This document shows positions 60,124 through 64,000 of a stretch of 64,000 bases of DNA, one piece after another. A model generated the notes under the pieces. It did not search any database, was not told the DNA's origin, and saw only the letters and a program-made list of their open reading frames with translations. The stretch is from NCBI GenBank assembly GCA_029959085.1, contig JARWIR010000042.1, positions 3,566,544 to 3,630,543 on the forward strand. The letters are read 5' to 3'. Position 1 is the stretch's first letter; every line of letters starts with the position of its first letter. The position numbers and the translations under genes are program-made. Source of the DNA: Nemophila menziesii (lineage: Eukaryota > Streptophyta > Magnoliopsida > Boraginales > Hydrophyllaceae).

Positions 60124-61880
60124 GCTCTAGGACATGTCTGGAAAGAAAATATGTTATTGGAATGGGGCAAGGAGGTCCTCATTAAATATGTCCTTTAAGC
60201 CATCCCTAATTACACCATGTTTGTCTTGCAACTTCCAAAATGGTTCTATAAAGAGGTCCCAAAATCTATTGCCGAATTTTGGTGGGGTTCAGTCCATAAT
60301 AAACGTATTAGATGGAAAGCCTAGGAGAAAATCTCTACCCAGAAACAAGGAGAGGGGGTTAGGATTTCAAAATTTTGGTAACATAAATTTGTATCTCTCT
60401 GCATCTACGACCTGGCGCATCCTTAAATGCCCAGATTTACTTATGGACATGGTCTTGAAAGGCATTTATTTTCCCGCACATTCTTTCTGGAAGACTCATA
60501 AAAATAAAATCAGCTCATGAGCTTGGACAAGCATCTAAAGGACGTCCTCAATTGTGGATGAAATTTTCATATTGGAAATGGTTCCACCATTAATATATGG
60601 GATAATAAGTGGTTACTTGGCCATGTTCCTATTTGTAAAACAAAAATTCTAATATCGATTGGGTTAGTGATCTTCTACTCCAAGGGTTGGAACATTCCAC
60701 TTATCAACAATCTCTTTCACAAGGTAGCTGCTGAACACACCACTAAAATTTCTCTCCATAATTTTGAAAATGTAGATACGGTCATTTGGACACACTCAAC
60801 AAGTAGGTCTTATACCATAAAAATTGGGTATCAGGTTATCTCGTCCCTTAAAGCTAAAAAGTCGATGAAAGCCCCACCCTCTGGATTGACTAAGAATGCT
60901 TCAATTTGGAAGATGATTTGGCATGCAAAAGTTCCAACTTAAATTTATGTCTTTATATAGAGATGTTGTAACAATGCCATCCCTTGTGGTGCAACCCTCC
61001 TAAAATAATTGCCTTATCCAGAGATGTCATTTTGCAACCATCTAGTTGGAAATACATAACATGTCATTTTGGAATGCCCTATGAACAATGTACTATGGAC
61101 CAACTTGAGTGCTTTTTTAACAATGATTTTTTCTTTTAAAGATGGGACCTTTGAAGATTGGATTGTTAACACTATAACATAAGGGTTAATAACGATTTAG
61201 ATATATAATATTTCACAACTTGGGTCTTCATCACAATTTGGAATATCTGGATTGTTAGAATGAAGTGTTTGCTTGAAGGAAACAAGTGGAATTATAAAGT
61301 CGTCCTTATCCTGATTGAAAAATTGATGAGAGATACCTTTGGCGACAATTGTGAATTGTCAAATGTGAACTCTCATCAACAAACCGGTAGTAATCTCGGA
61401 ACCTCGGACAATACAAACACACACCCCTCCGCTATGATCATCTTTTGTGATGCATCATTTGAAGGGAATGATGTCGCTACGAGTATTTCCATTATTTGGA
61501 AAGATAAATACAGCACTATAATTTTTTGTGAATGAGACATAAACTAGTGTAGTACAACGTTTAACGGTGAAACAACGATGGTACTCAAGGTGTGCAAGGT
61601 ACTCGCTAACCTTCACGATGAAAAAATCACTATTTTCACTGACTACCTCGGAGTTGTCCAAGGTTTGAAAACTACATCGAGCACTCATTAAATGGCAGAA
61701 CCTCTTATGTGAAATTGAAGGAGTTTATTAAGTCAAAATTCCATAATTTTGTCAAGCATGTTCCCATATCTAGAAATGGAGAGACCGGTTTATTAGCCAG
61801 GGGTTTAGATGTAGCTAGGGATTTAGATGTACCTCTGTCCAAGAGAATAGGTCAACAAGTTTCATCCCTAGTGTAATTTT
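60124..61880 (+). pseudogene. LINE remnant: RT C-terminus, zinc-binding and RNase H parts
   Basis: The frame at 60134-60520 matches the region after the reverse transcriptase of plant LINEs: NGSIKRSQNLLPNFGG, then ERGLGFQNFGNINLYLSAS, and GIYFPAHSFW. The frame at 60667-60942 matches the zf-RVT part (SRSYTIKIGYQ, then ASIWKMIWHAKVPT). At 61260-61535 and beyond, FCDASFEGNDVATS starts a plant LINE-type RNase H domain that continues in other frames to about 61880. Stops and frameshifts show it is inactive, and the endonuclease and RT core are absent. Confidence 0.85.
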
Positions 61881-61894
61881 TCATGGATTTTTTT

Positions 61895-62090
61895 GGGTAC
61901 ATGGGTGGTTCGGGCCAGCTTGCACGCACCACGATTAATTCTACGGAGATATGCAAGCCTCCTTATATATATTTACAAGTAAATCAGAACTAAGTTACCT
62001 ATGTCTAGGAAGGAGTTCGGACCTTGCACCTTTTACTTTACACCTGTTAGGGAAGGTATTCGAACCCTAAACCTTTTTTTTTAAGTGTTA
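61895..62090. repeat. Conserved dispersed plant repeat, SINE-like
   Basis: The block GGTTCGGGCCAGCTTGC followed by GCACCACGATTAATTCTACG is a word combination seen in many plant genomes. The far end carries GGTATTCGAACCCTAAACC, which resembles the B-box side of a tRNA-derived repeat. I recall the family only by appearance. Confidence 0.4.
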
Positions 62091-62690
62091 AAGAAATAAT
62101 AAGTATCTAACCCGTTGTTTATGGAAAAACTTTGAATTTAATTAAGGATTGGACGACTACTTGTCACCTTTCAAAACAAAATATAAATCTGTTATTGACA
62201 AAAGGAAAAATAGGATCTTGATTGCAAGGGACAAAGATTGGGCATCAAATAAATAATTTATTCATGTATTATTTACAACAAATAAATGAAATCTAAATAA
62301 CACATATTATGACACACATTATGGGAGCCTTGTCACGGCCTAACTGCCACGTTTTTCGAGATATCATTTCTTATTTGAGTTTTGACGAGACATTATTATG
62401 GAGTATTATTTTATGATCAAGACTAATTTTAACGGTGTAGAATTTTTTTAATTAAATAATATCTAGAATATCCTATCAAAGACTGATTGCCTAATTCAGT
62501 AAATAAATTTCATATTACCACCACCTAACACCTTAATATTACTGAATTGACACTAAAAGACGCTCAAAAGCGTCACACTTTTCTTGCCAGACCGCCACGC
62601 AATATCACGGCACCTTTCCCCTGATACCAATCTACCCGTTCTCTCTTGCAAGTTGCATCTCACTGATTCTTCTGATTTTTTATTTTATTC
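62091..62690. other. Upstream region of DPE2
   Basis: AT-rich to about 62,570, then a more balanced stretch (GCCAGACCGCCACG, ATCACGGCACC) immediately upstream of the candidate TATA box. No gene seen. Confidence 0.45.
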
Positions 62691-62700
62691 TTTATATACA
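62691..62700 (+). promoter_or_regulatory. TATA box candidate for DPE2
   Basis: TTTATATACA is followed after about 30 bp by a pyrimidine-rich leader. The ATG is about 780 bp downstream, which is long for a leader and suggests an intron before the start codon: a donor at 62884 (CTGAAG|GTACC) and an acceptor ending at 63479 (CTTGGTAG) would leave a leader of roughly 160 bp. Confidence 0.4.
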
Positions 62701-63481
62701 CTAAATATCTGAGCTGAATATACAAAAACCTCGCTTTCAGATTCTCATTTCCCTTTTGTTTCTCACGACAAAACAAATCATGATTCTATACATTCTCTCT
62801 TTGCTCTCCATATATTCTTGATAAGTTTTCCTATTTTATTTCCTACATTTTGAAGTTAATTCCACCTCTCAACTTGACTGAAGGTACCATTTTAAACATG
62901 AATATTTGGGTATCAATTTGTTTTTGTTATATAAATGATTGAATAATGTTGTATTACTGATTTCAGTTTGTATCAATTTGAACGTAATGTAGTTTAAAAG
63001 ATTTGTATGTATTATTGATTCATTTAGTGAACTTTCTAATTTCTTTAGAAGCAAAAGCAAATTGTATTAGTATATATGGATATGTTCGTTAGTTTTATAA
63101 TCGAATAGCTTTTGATTGGATTTAGTGCGTGCTATAACTCTAGATTAATATTTGTTGTTCTATTAACTGTTTTTTTTAGTTCAGCGTGAAGTTTTCAATC
63201 ATTTTAGCGAGGTTTGCATCGGACATATCTTCCTGCAAATCCACTTTTGAGGATCTTTCTAATTTATATTAGAGAATGCTTAAAATCCAATCTTTTTATT
63301 TAAAATAAATAATTTTTTCTTAGATATATGTTACGATTCAAATTTGTTTTGATTGATTTGGTCACTAATTCAAAAAGTAGTCTTTTAGTGGATCTGATAA
63401 GCAATCTAATTTACTTACACAAATAGGTTTTGCTAGATTTCGAGGAAGTTTGATCTCGATTGAATCCTTTTCTTGGTAGAA

Positions 63482-64000
63482 ATGGTGAATTTTGGATTGT
63501 TTTCTGGGGCCACGACTGTGAAAAAGTCAGTGACTGTGAGCTTTAAAATACCTTACTTCACTCAATGGGGACAGCACATTTTAGTATGTGGTTCAGACCC
63601 ATTACTTGGTTCATGGAATTTGAAGAAAGGTCTTTCATTAAGCCCTTTTCACCAAGACAATGAGCTTATATGGTCTGGAACCATTTCTGTGCCACCTGGA
63701 TTTGAATCTGAGTACAGCTATTACGTAGTGGATGATAACAAAAATGTGCTCAGATCAGAGCCTGGAAAGAAGAGGAAACTTGTGTTATCTGATGCGATTC
63801 AGGATGGACAGCTGGCCTCACTTCACGATCTTTGGCAGGTACGGTTCAGATCTTCAGTGTTTGAACGTTAAACTCTTCACCTTATAAATTGATTTGTATA
63901 ATGTTTTATTTGCAGACTGGATCTGATAATATTCCTTTTACAAGTGCGTTTAAAGATGTTATCTTTAGGGGAAGTTCAAATTTGAAAATCGAGCAACCTC
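63482..64000 (+). CDS. DPE2: 4-alpha-glucanotransferase DPE2, 5' part (runs off window)
   Basis: DPE2 is the cytosolic disproportionating enzyme that moves a glucosyl unit from maltose, exported from the chloroplast during night-time starch breakdown, to a glucan acceptor. Exon 1 is 63482-63838 and exon 2 starts at 63916 and continues past the window; together they give about 147 residues. The visible part is the first starch-binding CBM20-type domain: VSFKIPYFTQWGQHILVCGS, LLGSWNLKKGLSL, LIWSGTISVPPGFESEYSYY, VLRSEPGKKRKL, followed by TSAFKDVIF. A second CBM20 and the interrupted GH77 catalytic domain should follow. The start is ATG at 63482, giving MVNFGLFSG; there is no transit-like extension, which fits a cytosolic enzyme. 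Confidence 0.95.

Noticed and set aside
26713..63484. A co-ordinated gene cluster made of the five genes
   Set aside because: Products are unrelated (ribosome-associated factor, membrane protein, exonuclease-like, homeobox, glucanotransferase) and lie far apart among transposons.

Overview
The window is nuclear DNA of a flowering plant, almost certainly a eudicot. It is strongly AT-rich, its genes carry short GT-AG introns, the gene products belong to plant families, and plant transposon classes fill most of the rest. I cannot name the species from the sequence. I assembled gene models by hand from splice signals and reading phase; the transposable elements rest on termini, target-site duplications and protein remnants.

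Five protein-coding loci can be supported. (1) 3195-4479, minus: NAC alpha subunit, four exons, complete. (2) 26713-29374, plus: a membrane-anchored plant protein with a duplicated domain, a long His tract and a Pro-rich tail; a short fifth exon gives it a hydrophobic C-terminus. (3) 36965-37699, plus: single-exon RNase H-fold 3'-5' exonuclease-like protein with degenerate catalytic motifs. (4) 53770-55394, plus: an HD-Zip II type homeobox gene broken by one in-frame stop at the start of the homeodomain. (5) 63482-64000, plus: the 5' part of DPE2, the cytosolic 4-alpha-glucanotransferase of starch-derived maltose metabolism, running off the window.

Layout of the repeats: 1.2-1.9 kb holds a Mutator-like MITE (9-bp TSD), a foldback element and a GGT tract. 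4.8-12.7 kb holds a Helitron 3' end, a 1.6-kb direct repeat and a hAT element (8-bp TSD). 15.8-23.2 kb is a very young SIRE-like Ty1/copia element with two 1067-bp LTRs that look identical and a 5-bp TSD, inserted in an older related LTR. 30.6-32.6 kb has two tRNA-derived SINEs around a 1.2-kb foldback element. 35.4-36.6 kb is a LINE remnant. 38.2-39.2 kb has Harbinger-like and Stowaway-like MITEs. 39.2-42.1 kb is a decayed CACTA element. 42.9-47.9 kb is a nest: hAT-like element, containing a Harbinger-like element, containing a probable solo LTR, containing a further insert with a minisatellite. A rearranged inverted copy of part of this nest with its flank lies at 57.0-60.1 kb, so the broken HD-Zip gene sits between inverted arms. 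A second LINE remnant lies at 60.1-61.9 kb.

The genes do not form a pathway or cluster; they are ordinary, dispersed plant genes separated by transposons. I found no convincing undescribed system. The points most worth a second look are the single-stop HD-Zip allele, the Helitron/direct-repeat junction, the inverted duplication at 57-60 kb, the young copia element, and the exonuclease-like gene that has lost its catalytic residues.
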